DNA from: Apus apus
Taxonomy: Eukaryota > Chordata > Aves > Apodiformes > Apodidae
Length of the DNA: 64,000 nucleotides
NCBI RefSeq assembly: GCF_020740795.1
Contig: NC_067287.1
Span: 9,749,501 to 9,813,500, forward strand
Reading direction: 5' to 3'
Shown: piece after piece, positions 1-12,400 of the stretch
How positions within the stretch are numbered: the stretch's first letter is position 1
Layout: every line of letters begins with the position of its first letter
Translations under genes and position numbers: made by a program
The notes under the pieces: generated by a model
Told to the model about the DNA's origin: nothing
What the model saw: the letters and a program-made list of their open reading frames with translations, nothing else
Database searches by the model: none

Positions 1-3000
1 TGGACAAGCTAGGAGTTCACCTCGCTTTTCCACACCTATCACCACGAGTTCAGTACCTCACGCCCCGAAATGTTCTGCTTAGAAGCCTCTTTGCAAAGGG
101 CTGTGTCGCTTTTACCCTGCTCCACCAGAGCACCAGCTTCCAGAGTGGTTTTTTTTTCCCAGCTTCCCTCGTTTGTGTTCCCAATGAGGAGGGCTGGCAC
201 GCTGCATGAAGAGGATGTCACACCTGTTTATTACGGGGAAGGACACCAGCATCTGGAACTGATTTGACAGCAGAGAGCATGACAGCTGTTTCATAGGACT
301 CTCCATTGAAACAGCAAACGAAGAGCTCGCTAGCATGTATGGGACATATTTACATCCTAAACAAAGGGGCAGTAACATACATAGTGACAAGGCTGGTTTG
401 TACACAGCTCTCAGCCAGTTTGTGCCAAGCGTTGGATCCAGGCCAGGCCGGCGGCTGGGACAATCTGGCACGGAGGCAGCTGCAACCATTTACACCAAGG
501 AAGAAAGGAGGCATGATTTTCTCAGTTACACACCAGAATGACAAGAGAGGAGGGAGAAATAAAAAAGACAAACACCACGTTATCTGCAGGAAGGCTGGGG
601 ACAAGCAGCATCTCACGCCGGCACATGGCACTGAGCGTGGGGGGTAGCACTGAGCGTGTTCACAAGGCTGGAATGCTTGCAGGGGGGTGTGTCTTTTGGG
701 GGCTGGCAATAAAGATACAACCATTTTAAAGCCACTGGATAGCTGCCTGCATCCAGCACAGCTGACCCCTTGTATTCAACCTGGTTACACGGGAGATTGG
801 TATGGAAGGAAAAGCTGCACCTCTGTGGATGTCTCTGCACGGCGAAATGGGGACAGGGCTCTTCTGTACCCCAGGGCCTCTAATTGTTCTGCAAACACCA
901 ATTTTCTCACCCAGGGAAAAGAGATGGGAAGATCACCTCCAGCCTTCACTTAGTCCCCAGCCATCTGTGTAATGCCGGACGACGCTGCAGGGAGGAGGCT
1001 GATGGCAGCAGCCAGTGGAGGCTGAGGCAGGATGTCAGTGATCACACCACCAAGATGAATTTTGGCTGAAACTAGCAAAGTGAGCAACCTTTTCCATTCC
1101 ATTAGTGGCCTTTTTTAACATTAGCACACTGTCAGGAGCACAGTCAGTGTAAATGCCATTTCCAGACACATGCTTTATAAAAGTCTCCACCTTAAGTCTC
1201 TTCTAAATTTATTTTTATAACCCTATGACCAAATTAAAAAATAATGATGTGGTTGCTTCTCTAGGGAAGGCATTGCTGCTCTGTGGGTATCTCCGTAACA
1301 TCTTGCAGCACCAGGCTGTTGTCTTGACTAAGACATTTGCACATTGGCTCAGCAAGAAGAGCAAGAAATCACTGCTATTGTTTATAACAATTAATACCAG
1401 TCATAACAAATTATGCTGTGCCTGTACATCTTCTTATAGTATAATTACACCCCATCACGCCCTGCCCTGCCCAGAAATGCTGTTGAGTAGAAGGGATTTG
1501 TTGCATTTCCAGCAAAAACCCTTGTATCAGTTCCTCAAGTAGCCAGAAAGCTGCCCAACAGATGACACTGTCAGCAGGCTGGGAAACAGAGAGGCCCGAT
1601 CATGCAACTTCGCTCTTACCTTGGCAAAAAGTCGTGCAAAACACAGGAAAACATGTAGGATACAAATCTTAGCAAGAAGCTGCTATAGGTCTCTGTTTGT
1701 GCCTGTATCACCAGTTTTATGACAATCATCTTGAAGTTGTCTTGTTATGTCAAAGGTGGGTAATGTCACGAGAAAGGTCTGGGGCTTTTTGCTTTAATTT
1801 CCATTAAGGCAGTAACAGACATTTCATTAGCTTTAATTTCAGTTTTCTAATACTAAAACCAAATTCTGTGTCAGGAAAATTGAGATAATTTTTCCTCCAG
1901 CTCTTAAAAGCAACATTGTGGGTATTGCATGCTAAAAACCCCAGAAACAATGACAAAACAAGAAGCCTGTGTAAGCAAATGGATGAGGCAACAAAACCGG
2001 AATGAGACATTTTCAAACATTTAATGATTACATGTCAAAACACAATTTAAATGTCACGGCGCCTTATGTGTTCATGAAGAGGAAAACAAAATGACTGAGA
2101 ACTCCTGGCTAAAATAGTCTTGTTCCTGGCACTGATTGATATTCTTGAATGGAGGACTTGATGGATTATGATTTTTGCAAGAGAATCATTACACGCCAGG
2201 TGCACAAATAGAGAAGTACAGCTTGTTGACACCTCTGTGCAAAATAAAGCCATTCTAGGAATTTTGATTCATTTTATCTCTATTAGGAATCAATCCACCT
2301 GACCTAAATTTTGCATCATAAATCAGATTAAAAAAACCCAGTTGGCTCTAAGGCAAAGGCTGTACGTCCTTGGTTTAAAATCACTCTACTATATCCAGCA
2401 CACCATCATTATTCTAAATGCAATAATCTATACTGTATAATTTAGGTCAGGTTGATTTTAGAGTAGACAAGAGCATTTCTATCCACTTACTTGCCTAGGA
2501 ATTTAATACTTTTAGGGACATCATTTCTCTTTTTTGTATATGGGTTGTTTGGGGTTTTTTATTTTCACGTTCACTGCTCAAGATGTGAGGGAATGAAAAA
2601 AACAGCATGCATGAAATACTGCAGAAAGATCATAAAGCTACTTTGGAGATCCTAAAGTAAAGCCATATCATCTTCTTACATGGGTAATTACAGTGAATGG
2701 GATTTGCACAGCTAAGTAGAGAGGCATTGATTTTTGCTGGCTGGCCACAGTGCTCAGCAGAAGCCAGGTGGGTTTGTGATGCTGAGAGGTTTTGATAACC
2801 AAAAATGTGCCCCTCAATAGTATATAGGATCATATAGGCCTGGCTGAAAGTCAAAGGGATTTGCATCCTAGTCTGAGGTGCTTTTGAAACTATCCCCACT
2901 GGTATCAACCTGGAATTTGGAGCGAGTTTTAAAAGGAAGGATGGCAGCATTTTCTGCATAAAATTAGACAAGTTCATTAACTGTGAGGATTTTTTTGTTT

Positions 3001-6000
3001 AACTTTGAGGAGCTGCCTTGCTCACTCCTCTTTGAGCTGCACAAGCAAACCCAGGGGTACAGCACCAGCCTTTGATGATGAAAGAGCTACGAGCAGAAAC
3101 AAAACGGGCTTTTGAAAGCTTCAAGCCCATGACAGCTGTGAGAGAGCAATAATTCAGGAAATGTCTTGGGTAAAATCAACTCGAATGACTTGATGCTTTG
3201 TTTTATCATTATGAACACAAAGGAGTTTCTTTTAGTTATCAGCTGCAAATCTCAAGGGGCTCCCTGCAAGATTTGATAATAACATGCCTTGAATAGAAAT
3301 GGCTGCAAGTGGCAGCAGAATAGCAATAGAAAAGGGACATTCTACCCACAAGTGTCAGTTCTGTCACTAAAGCATGAGACTCCCCAGCTTGACACCGACA
3401 CCCTATTCCCAGCGCTGCCTCTAACCCCAGCAGGACAAGTCTCTCTCCACCCTTCCATGTACTCACCCATAAAATAGGGATGTCAAAGCTGGTTGTTTAC
3501 CTTCCTATGGAACGTTCCTGGGAAACCTCCGAGTGAGGCGATTTATTGCTACAGCCTCTAAATGGTGGGCATTTATGCTTGTGCATGGAGAGTGGGGAAT
3601 AAAATGTGCTGTTCGTGTTGGATAGTTTTGCAGACACTTTACCAAGGGGTAAGTCCAAAGCAGAAGAACCCAAGAACCAAGGGCCAGCCCTGCAGAGCAC
3701 CCCCACACCTGGGGGAGCTGATCCCCATCCGAACACTGTGCTGCCATCAGGCAGAGGTGAATCAGTGAGTATTTTTTTAATAGCGTTTCTCCACTGAATT
3801 TACACAGTCCAATTTCCAAATGAGATGGTCCTTTTCCTGGTGACGGAAGTATTGACACATGCCATGTGATTATTTTGCTTTGACTCACAGGCCTTTTAGT
3901 GCTTTTGAAGAAGTTCCCATGACGGGCATGGCTGAGATGGTCCCAGAGCCTGAGCCTGGGGCAGGATCAGTCTCCATCCCCACAAATGGATAATGTCCTG
4001 ACCCTACCCATTCCTTAGCAGAGACACCCCAGGCTCAAGACAGCTTGGTATGAGCCTGGGAGAGCACAGTGCAGCACTGGGGAAGATGCCACATGCTGCC
4101 ATTATCAGCTCTGCGAGCTGGTGCCACTTACACCTGCAATGGAAACGGGCTTCGAAGGGAACGTAAACATTCTTGGCTGCTTCCTCAACCTTTTTTTTTC
4201 ATCCAGCACGGTGGTGTGAAGGGACCAAGCACATACTAAAAATCTTACCTAATCTGTATTCTGCAAAATAAGACCCTACCAACTTTCTTTTTATCTTCTT
4301 AACACAAGACAACAAAATCTCTTAAGACTTTTCTGACTTTTTCCCAAGTCCTTGCATATACTTTCTTAACAAAAACAAAAATAAGTTAAACCTTTCTTCC
4401 AGAACACTTGGACAAATTACAAGACTGGATAACAGATTGTCCATATCCCTTAAGTATACATGTATTTGCTGACTATCTATGAGAGGAAGCTGCTATAAGC
4501 TTTAAAAAGCTGTAAACAGTACCAATAACATTTTTGCAGTGGGAAGGCTTGTGACAAACATTGTGTTGAGAAGGTTACTTCCATTTCTTCAGTAATTACC
4601 TGTGTCATTTCATAGCATTTTTGTTCTAAATGGTTGATGCTGGAGGAGAACAATTGCCAGTGTCACACTCCTTAGGGGACTTCGAAAAAAGCATTTCTCC
4701 TGACCTCAGCTGCACTGTTGCCATTTCCCAGAGCACTGGGTTTAATTTTTTTAATCCATTCCCAGACTCCCACGAGTACCGGCAGCACTGAGGGGCTTCA
4801 GTGGGTGGTCTGAGGATGCTCAGGGAGCACCATGCTGGTGCTGCTAAATTCCCCTACCAAACACTGCAAAGTCTCATTGCCCCATGTCCTCACTGCTGGA
4901 AATACCAATGTTACTTTAACAGAAAATAAAGACTTTCTGATAGACACTATTTAAATAATATAGTCTTGGTTTCTTAAAGGGAAAGAAACTATTCAAATGT
5001 GGAATGATTTCTTCCTTGGAATATTTCAAAGTCATGTCAGTCTATCTACTACCCAAGACAAATTACTTTGACAGCACTATCTACTCTTGACATCTGAGTT
5101 GTCTCTCTAGCCTATTATATTTTAACACAGGCATAAAATATTGTTCAGACAGTATGGTTAGTCTAAAAAAGTAAATCTAACTGCTTTGAAATGGCCTATT
5201 AGGAGATGAACTCCCGGTTTAGCTGCAGGCAGAGAATTAATCCACTGCTTTTCTCAGTTCTTCAATGGCAATCTTTTCTTCACTGCTAACGAAACACTCT
5301 TTATTCAGAAGGATGTAAAAAGGCAGTAATCTTCAGAAGGAGAGAGGACAAATTAGACAGAAATCAGGGGGGAAAACATCATTAAGAAACTCTGACACAT
5401 GACATCGTTAGAGGACATGAATCTGGGCTCTCCTGCTATGGCAGAAGTAGACAGGGTTAAATTTTTACTTCAGTCCTGTAACAATTAACAATTACACTGC
5501 AACTTCCTCAGCCTCCTGAATGCCTTAAAATGCAATCCCTGTCTCTGTTCTCTGGCTTGGTATAATGCAAATATTCAGTTATAAAAAAGGAACACTCTGG
5601 GGAACCCTTTTCCAGGACCCAGCTGCTCCTGAGACCCAAAGATGGGAGTACTGGGGGGTCCCAGCCCCTCTCCCCCCTGTGCAGGCTCCAATGGGTTCCT
5701 CTTAGAGCTTAACCTTCAACCATGGGAGTGGCATGAGCTTGTGCTTGGCCACAACACCCTCTTGTGTGTGTTTACAGATGTGTCTTTTAATAAACAAATG
5801 GTCTCAGCTGCTTCAGAGGAATTAATTTAAATGCTTCCCTGGAGCTGCTCTTCTCTTTAGCATCTGCCTTTTCAGTGCTTGCCTTTACATTACTAGTTCA
5901 ACATTTGTCTATTTAACATCTGCTATTCAGCAGCTTCTTCTCTTGCCCCTGATGCATCACTTGGAAGCTTCTGCAGGAGAGGACCTGAAATTAGAGCCAC

Positions 6001-6415
6001 ACACATAGATACAAGGCCCAACCAAACATCTTCCAGTAACTTGCTGCCTGACAAGTGTGTGTGATGGGGGCTTTGCACGTTAGCCTAACTGAGCAGCATG
6101 TCTCAACTCTTACCCCAGAGACATCACCATGAAGCAGATTTCCCAAGCCCAGCCAATGCGTGCCAGCAGCACAGCAGTGGCACCCTTGGGAGTCCCCAGC
6201 ATGGCTGGGGACTCTACTCAGAGCCCCCCTAAAAGCACAGTATGGGCCAGAAGCAATTGGCCAGTGTTGCTGAAGAGGTGCCAAGCCAGAAGTGCCAGCC
6301 CCAGCCAGCAGCACCCCATGTCCCCAGCTCCACAGGCCGTACCCAAAGGCTGTGCCAGAGCCTCCAGCAGCACTGGGTGCCCAGGGACCCTCCAGCCAAG
6401 GGCTTTGCTGCTTTC
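1..6415. other. Intergenic sequence, no gene seen
   Basis: AT-rich single-copy DNA. Short reading frames in all six frames carry no recognisable domain and no coding pattern. A plus-strand AATAAA near 710 and a minus-strand one near 230 could each be the end of a transcript from outside the window. By human synteny MARCO would lie to the left of C1QL2, but no SRCR or collagen-like coding sequence of MARCO is present. I see nothing else that can be named. Confidence 0.5.
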
Positions 6416-6742
6416 CAGTACCTGAATGGGGCCTGCATGAAACCTGCAGAGGGACTTTATGCAAAGGCATGTAGTGACAGGACAAGGGGGGACAGTTTTA
6501 AACTGAAGGAGGATAGATTTAGATCAGATATGAGGAAGAAATTATTTACTGTGAGGGTAGTGAGACACTGCGACCGGCTGCCCAGGGAAGCTGTGGCTGC
6601 TCCATCCCTGGAAGTGTTCACAGCCAGGTTGGATGGGGCTTGGAGCAACCTGGTGGAGTGGGAGGTGTCCCTGCCCGTGCAGGGGGGTGTTGGAACTAGA
6701 AGATCTTTAAGGTCCCTTCCAACCCAAACCATCCTGCGATTC
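6416..6742 (+). mobile_element. CR1 LINE, 3'-terminal fragment
   Basis: A 5'-truncated copy that keeps the end of the second reading frame and the 3' UTR. It contains the CR1 landmarks GACAGGACAAGG, AACTGAAGGAGGATAG, GGCTGCCCAGGGAAG, TCCCTGGAAGTGTT and GGTCCCTTCCAACCC. Translated, it gives the peptide motif SFKLKEDRFRSDMRKK, with LPREA further on, from the CR1 polymerase C-terminus. It ends in a decayed octamer tail near 6742. The copy is moderately diverged and inert. Confidence 0.95.
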
Positions 6743-9300
6743 ATCCTGTGTCTCTGCGTGCTCGGCAGCCGCAGGGCCCGGCTGCTGTAGCTGAAGTCAG
6801 GCATTGCCACCCTGTGGAGAGAGGAGGCTGAGCCCGGCTGGGGAAGGCTCTCACCACCTGGCACTGCCACCTCCGCGGGGCTCCACGGCTGGAACCCTCA
6901 GCCCCCCCAAAATGCCAGCAGGGAGGAGGCTCACAGGCCTCCACCAGGCAGGGCTCTGCCCCCGTTACTGGAGCTCAACGCTCTGCTGCTCCCACCCAAA
7001 CGTGCCCAGCAGCCCGCTCGCCCTGGAGCTTGGCCTCTGCGTCCCCTGGTTCAGACTGGGTCCGGGAGGAGACGTGGTGAAAGAGATACCCAGTGAGGTT
7101 CCTGAGGTTCCCCAGAGAGCCAAGGAAGAGTGCAGGGTGAAGCACAAAGTCCCAGTAGCTCCCCAGGGTAGCAGCATCCCACGTTTCCCTTTGTGATTGC
7201 CCTGGGACATGTCCCTTCAATGACTCCAGAGGCTGACAGGACACATGATACAGCTGAAAAAACAAACTGCAGATCAAATGCCTGAGAAACAACCACCTAC
7301 CAGCAGCACCAGTGAGCACTGTGCTGCCCAGAGCCTCTACATATCCCCTGTGACAAATGCCAGCACCAGTTACCACGTGGCAAATCCACCTTCATCGCCC
7401 TCATCCCTGGAAAACAGTGACATATCAACTCCTCTGTGCTTCCCACACCACCAGGTCACTTCTTCCTAAAACATATTTATCGCTGTGACGGTTTCGCTTT
7501 GTGTAATTATCTGTTCATCAGCCACCAGCTGATGGTGAACTCAACTAACATGCCTGCCTCTCCTTTTTTATTCATCACGTCTGATTAGTCTTGAAGACAG
7601 ATGATTCTGGGTTAAATGAGCTTCCTGGGCCAATCAATCAGCTCTGAAGACGAAACCTCACATTGCTGGATGAAACTCCCAGTTGCCCTACCTGGGTAGG
7701 GGGGTTGTCTCCCCCTTCCCCTGAGGGTGCAGCAAAAGGATCCAGGAGGCATTTGCTTTGCTTTTTTTTTAATTGAAAGGTGAAAAATCTCCTAATTAAT
7801 GACCCAACTACAGGGCCTCGTTGTGTCATTACTCCTTATTGATGAAAAAGGAATAACAGCCATTGGATAAATCAGGGCAGGCACATTAGGACCGTCATAC
7901 TGCTCCTAAATCGCATCCGCTGTCTTGTGAAGGCCTGAGCATGAAGGGGCTCATTTAGATGATAGAAAGGGACACCAAGGATTACTGTCCCCTGCTATTC
8001 CATGTGTCCACACTCAGAAGCCAGGAGGTCTTTGTGCCCTTCCTTATGTACCCTTGGGAGACATGCTGTGGTAGATAGACATTTTAGTGCCCTCCCCCTC
8101 CAGTTATAGTTACATGACCTTATACCCATCTTTTTTCTTACTCAGCATTGCCCTTTAACTCAAACCATTCCTTCTCCACCCCCATGCCTTTCTCAGAGAA
8201 AGCACCCAAAGGCAAGCACTCCTGTCCCTGCCCACCAAGCACTTCCAGCCTCCTCTGCAGGATAAGCTCTCCTCTCTGCTGTGTTTCCATCAGTCTTCCA
8301 GGACAAAGTCATCTTTCTTGAAGATGTGTGACCCAAATATGAAGTATTCCAGGCAAAGACTTGTAGAGACCTTGTCTGCAGTTAATGATACCTCACTTTT
8401 TCCTATATCTGGGGAAAGTTCACCTCATCTAAGGTTACAGTTGACTGATACCTGCAGCAGAGAGGTTGTCCTTGCTAGCTCCCAGTCCTGAGTTGTACCA
8501 CAGGCTCCTGGTACTGTCTCAAGTGCCCAGATGTAGGACTTTGCACTTTTCAAAACATTTAATTCCATTTCTGCTGGTTCTTGAACAAAAATACTATGAT
8601 TCTGCTTTCCCCTGACCAGATCTCCTGAGTGTATTTCAGTGGCTGGCACAATAAGTACTGTCTTGCTTTTTTTGGGTCATTAAGTAAATGTTATTAAAAA
8701 CAAAATCTGTCCCATGACCTACCTTTGAGGAAAGTCTTTATTAAGCTCCTTGCTTGCTGTTGTCGACCTATAAATGAATTCTCTATCAATTGTATTTGTT
8801 CATTTTGAGAACAGATTTTTCTAGTTTCTTCAAGGATTTCTTGTGAAGAACTTCCTCCAAAGCACATTTCCAGAGAGGAGATTTACTGCCCTTGTGTTAA
8901 GGGTGTTTGTTAGCTTAGCCAAGGAGAGATGTCAGGTTAATTTGGCATGAACTTTCTGGCAACATCTTGCAGGATTTTTGCCTTGCCAACCTTCTTTTTC
9001 ATCTGTTTGGGACTCTTTCATCTACAGAAACCAAACTTGCCTTTCCTACTGTTTCAGTCTGTGGACCAAATCTTCCTTCTGGCAGCAGCATCTGAATTGT
9101 CACACACCTGCCATGTTCAAATCTTTCCCAGATCTCCATCCTATGTGGTGCCATCTCCCACTCCAGCTTTGTTTACCCCTAAAGACAGGGAAGACACTCA
9201 CACAGTATGAGGATAAGAGGAAGAGACAGGGAAGTAACACCTTTCAAAAAATTGTATTTGAAGGGAAACTGTCTCCAGTTGCATGAAGCAGATGCAACTG
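6743..9300. other. Intergenic sequence, possible conserved element at 7490-7665
   Basis: No gene is seen. GC is raised just after the CR1 (6.75-7.2 kb) and falls afterwards. The segment at 7490-7665 has low CpG, several TAAT homeodomain cores, a CAGCTG E-box and a small inverted repeat (CATCAGC, 7516-7522, with GCTGATG, 7528-7534), which together look like a distal enhancer. This is an impression only. Confidence 0.35.
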
Positions 9301-9432
9301 TTGTGGATGCCTCCTCCCTGGAGGTGTTTGAGGCCAAGCTGAATGAAGCTTTGAGCAACCTGGTCTAGTGGAAGGTGTCCTTGTCCATGCAGGGAGGGTG
9401 GAACTAGAACCCAAACCATTCTGTGATTCTTT
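9301..9432 (+). mobile_element. CR1 LINE, short 3'-terminal fragment
   Basis: About 130 bp of CR1 3' end, with TGGATGCCTCCTCCCTGGAG, the GAGCAACCTGGTCTAGTGG block and a final AACCATTCTGTGATTCT. The usual GGTCCCTTCCAACC segment is missing just before the tail, so the copy carries an internal deletion as well as 5' truncation. It has the same orientation as the other CR1 copies. Confidence 0.9.
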
Positions 9433-12400
9433 GAAACTCACCTTCATGCAGAAAACCAGAGAGTTTCAATATTTATGCAGACCTTCCCACTGGAGTGTCA
9501 ATCCACCTGCCCCTGCTCAGTGCACAGCACACACTGGGGCAAACACCTCTGTAGAGGACATCTGCTATGGTCTGCTCATACCACACTGGGCAAAAGGCAG
9601 AGCAGAGGTATCACTGGAGCACAAACAATAATCATGAAGGTGTCTTCAGGGCACACGAGCTGTATGTGCACACACACAGCTATTTAAGTGTGCTATAAAA
9701 TATCTCACCTTCTGAACCACTCCAAGCCAGCCCTGGAGATTTTGCAAGCCAAGCAATTGTAGGGGAGGGAGATCCAGAAGAGACTGGCATTTTTATATAG
9801 GCAATAAATCCTGCTTCAAGAAGAAACACGTTGAGGTAAAATTGCCAGTGGCTGTTTTAATAAGTATTTATGATACATAAAGGGATTTTATTCATAAAAG
9901 CAGTAATTATGTCTTTACTACAAAGCAGTACAAATATAAATCCTCCTGCCTATTACATTGAAACTGTAATTGCATCTCATTAAAGAAAATAAGCAAATAA
10001 AAATTAAAAACTTGAGGGTGGTGGTGAGAAGAACTACCCAAAATCTTGGTTAAACGTTATGGGCTTTGTGTTGTGCTGTTCAATCACCCTAAATACCTCA
10101 CAAAATGCAGTGAAGCCCTGAAGATCTGGGTGGTGTTTGGGCAGCCCAGAAGGCTTTGCTCACTTAGGGCTGAAGTTTCCAAAGAGACTTGTCCACTTAA
10201 AAGGCATAAAAGAAATCTTGGCTTTAACCTCAGAGAAGTGGGAATTCCACCAGCACCTTCCACATGGCTGGGATTGCATGTCTCCAGCCATGACAGAGCC
10301 AGAAAGGAAGGTTAAAGCCTTCCCTGTCCAAACATGGGTGAGTGGCAGGCTGAAATAAGCATTTTAAGTCCTATTTAAGTACACAGATCTGAAGACGGGG
10401 CTTTTTGTGCTGTGGCACCAGAGAGGTGTCCTATCACTGCATTCCCCTTCTGCAGGCACCAGGTGGGTAGAAGGTAAATTAACATCAGGTAGAGAAATAA
10501 CAACAGTGGGATTCAGGCACTCGCCACAAAGGCACAAGAGCTTAGTGAAATCCTCAATGGTTTCACCTCTCCCATCCCATGTGGCTTTTGCCAGAACTCC
10601 TATGGGCTCCTCACTGATCTTCCTTCAGCATCTCCAGAATTTCAGGCTTTTCCCCTCTGCTGTGTTCACTTAGTCAGCATGATTTGGGGTTGAGGGGCTC
10701 TCTCTCCTCCCAGAGACACCTCATGCCCAGTCAGTTGTGGTCTCTGAAGGCATCAGGTTTCACTCACTGTGTTCAATATGAGCTCCTTGTGGTCCAGGAC
10801 AGCTCTCCTTGCCCCAGGTCACTTCAGGCACAATGTCTGTCCATCTCAGTGGTTGGCCTTGCTTTGAGAGCACCTCCACAACAGGTTGCAGTAGTGCTGG
10901 AGTTATTGATGCAACTTTCCTACCAAATGTTCTCTGGTCTAATCGCTTTCTTAAACTACACAAACACAATCTCTGCACCACGATCAATTATTTAACAGAA
11001 AATGATGCATTGAGTTAGAAACTAAATACCATTTAATACGCTCCAGGAATTCTAATGGAGAGATTTCACCGTATTGCTAATGAAAACTTTAACTTTGCAG
11101 TGTTTTTAAATCTTCCTTGAATATAGATAAGCCAATATCTATATACTTTCTTTTAATGTCTGGAATTATTTTGCTGTTTTAATGTAATCAGTCTTTCTAT
11201 TTTGAAGAGGGTGCCCTTGTAGGATATTTGTTTTCCTTCTGTTTTGCAAATTGTTCCCTTTTCAAGAGTGTTTGTTTAGTGTCAAGAGGTTATTAAACAA
11301 ACCAAGCACAGTCCTTAAACTAATCAGCTAGAAGTGACAATAGAGATCAGGAATAATTCAATATTAAAGAGGCTACTTTTAAAATTGATCTGAAAATGTA
11401 ACATCTTCGGGGAGGGGGAGCACACACATATCTCTTATTAAAGTTGAAAAGATGAGCAGGAGGCACCAGATGCCTGAAGACCAGGAGCCTGGAGACCCTG
11501 CTGATGGGAAGAGTTGAGCTCCAACACGCTCCAGCTGATTTCCACATCCATACATGTTCTCCCCACCAGAATGACTCAAGTGAAAACCCCAAGGGCCTTG
11601 CAAAGAGGCAAGGGCTGCCTTTCCACCAGCATTTGCTTTCAGCCATTATCAGTCTTGGGTATCTTTTCCCAAGTACTTCATGTGCTGCCATGGCTCAGGG
11701 TGGACCCTGACTCACCAGCTCAATGCTGCAACTAGCCTATCTATGGGGTGAAGGCTGAGGGGTCTGAAAGTCTTTCTCCTTCCAATAGGCTGCTCATGAG
11801 CTAATTAACACAAAGCTCTGTGGGTCTTGGCCCATGTCTTCTGAGGTGTGACTTTTCTCAACACCCTGAGCCACTGAAGCTCTGTTAAGTGTGTTGCCTT
11901 GGGCATGGTGGTCTTCCCTGGGGTTTATTGTCTCATCTCTCCTTCTCTTTGCTCTCAACTGGTCAAAATACAGAAGGGGAAGGAAAAGAAAACTATCCAC
12001 TAAGGGACCTTCTGAAGGACTTTTAGTCTTAGTCATTTCAGCTGCTGATCCTTATGTAGCAAGGACTGTACCTCTGCCAAGGACCCAGCAAACTCCTTGC
12101 ACTGTAAGTAGCATTTTCCATCCCTTCATCTGACTTCTGTCCAGGGAAGACACTGTAGGCACAGGACCTGTGTTGTCCAAGTGTCCTCTCACAGAAGCAG
12201 CTCCTCTTGGACTAGCAGCAGGTCACTGTGGCTGCCAACCTGGTCTGCAAAGCATCTGGGGATCAAGCTCAGCAAACCACAGGCAGGAGCTGGGTTTGTC
12301 AGCAGTTACAGCTGGAGCCAGGCTGGTAGGTCATCGTGGACCTTTTCTGCTGGGACATCTCTGTTGTCTCATTTGCTACCTCATCAGAAGTTCATTGCTC

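Noticed and set aside
1-730. 3' end of MARCO on the plus strand (AATAAA near 710)
   Set aside because: Synteny would allow it, but there is no SRCR or collagen coding sequence, and a single AATAAA is expected by chance in AT-rich DNA.
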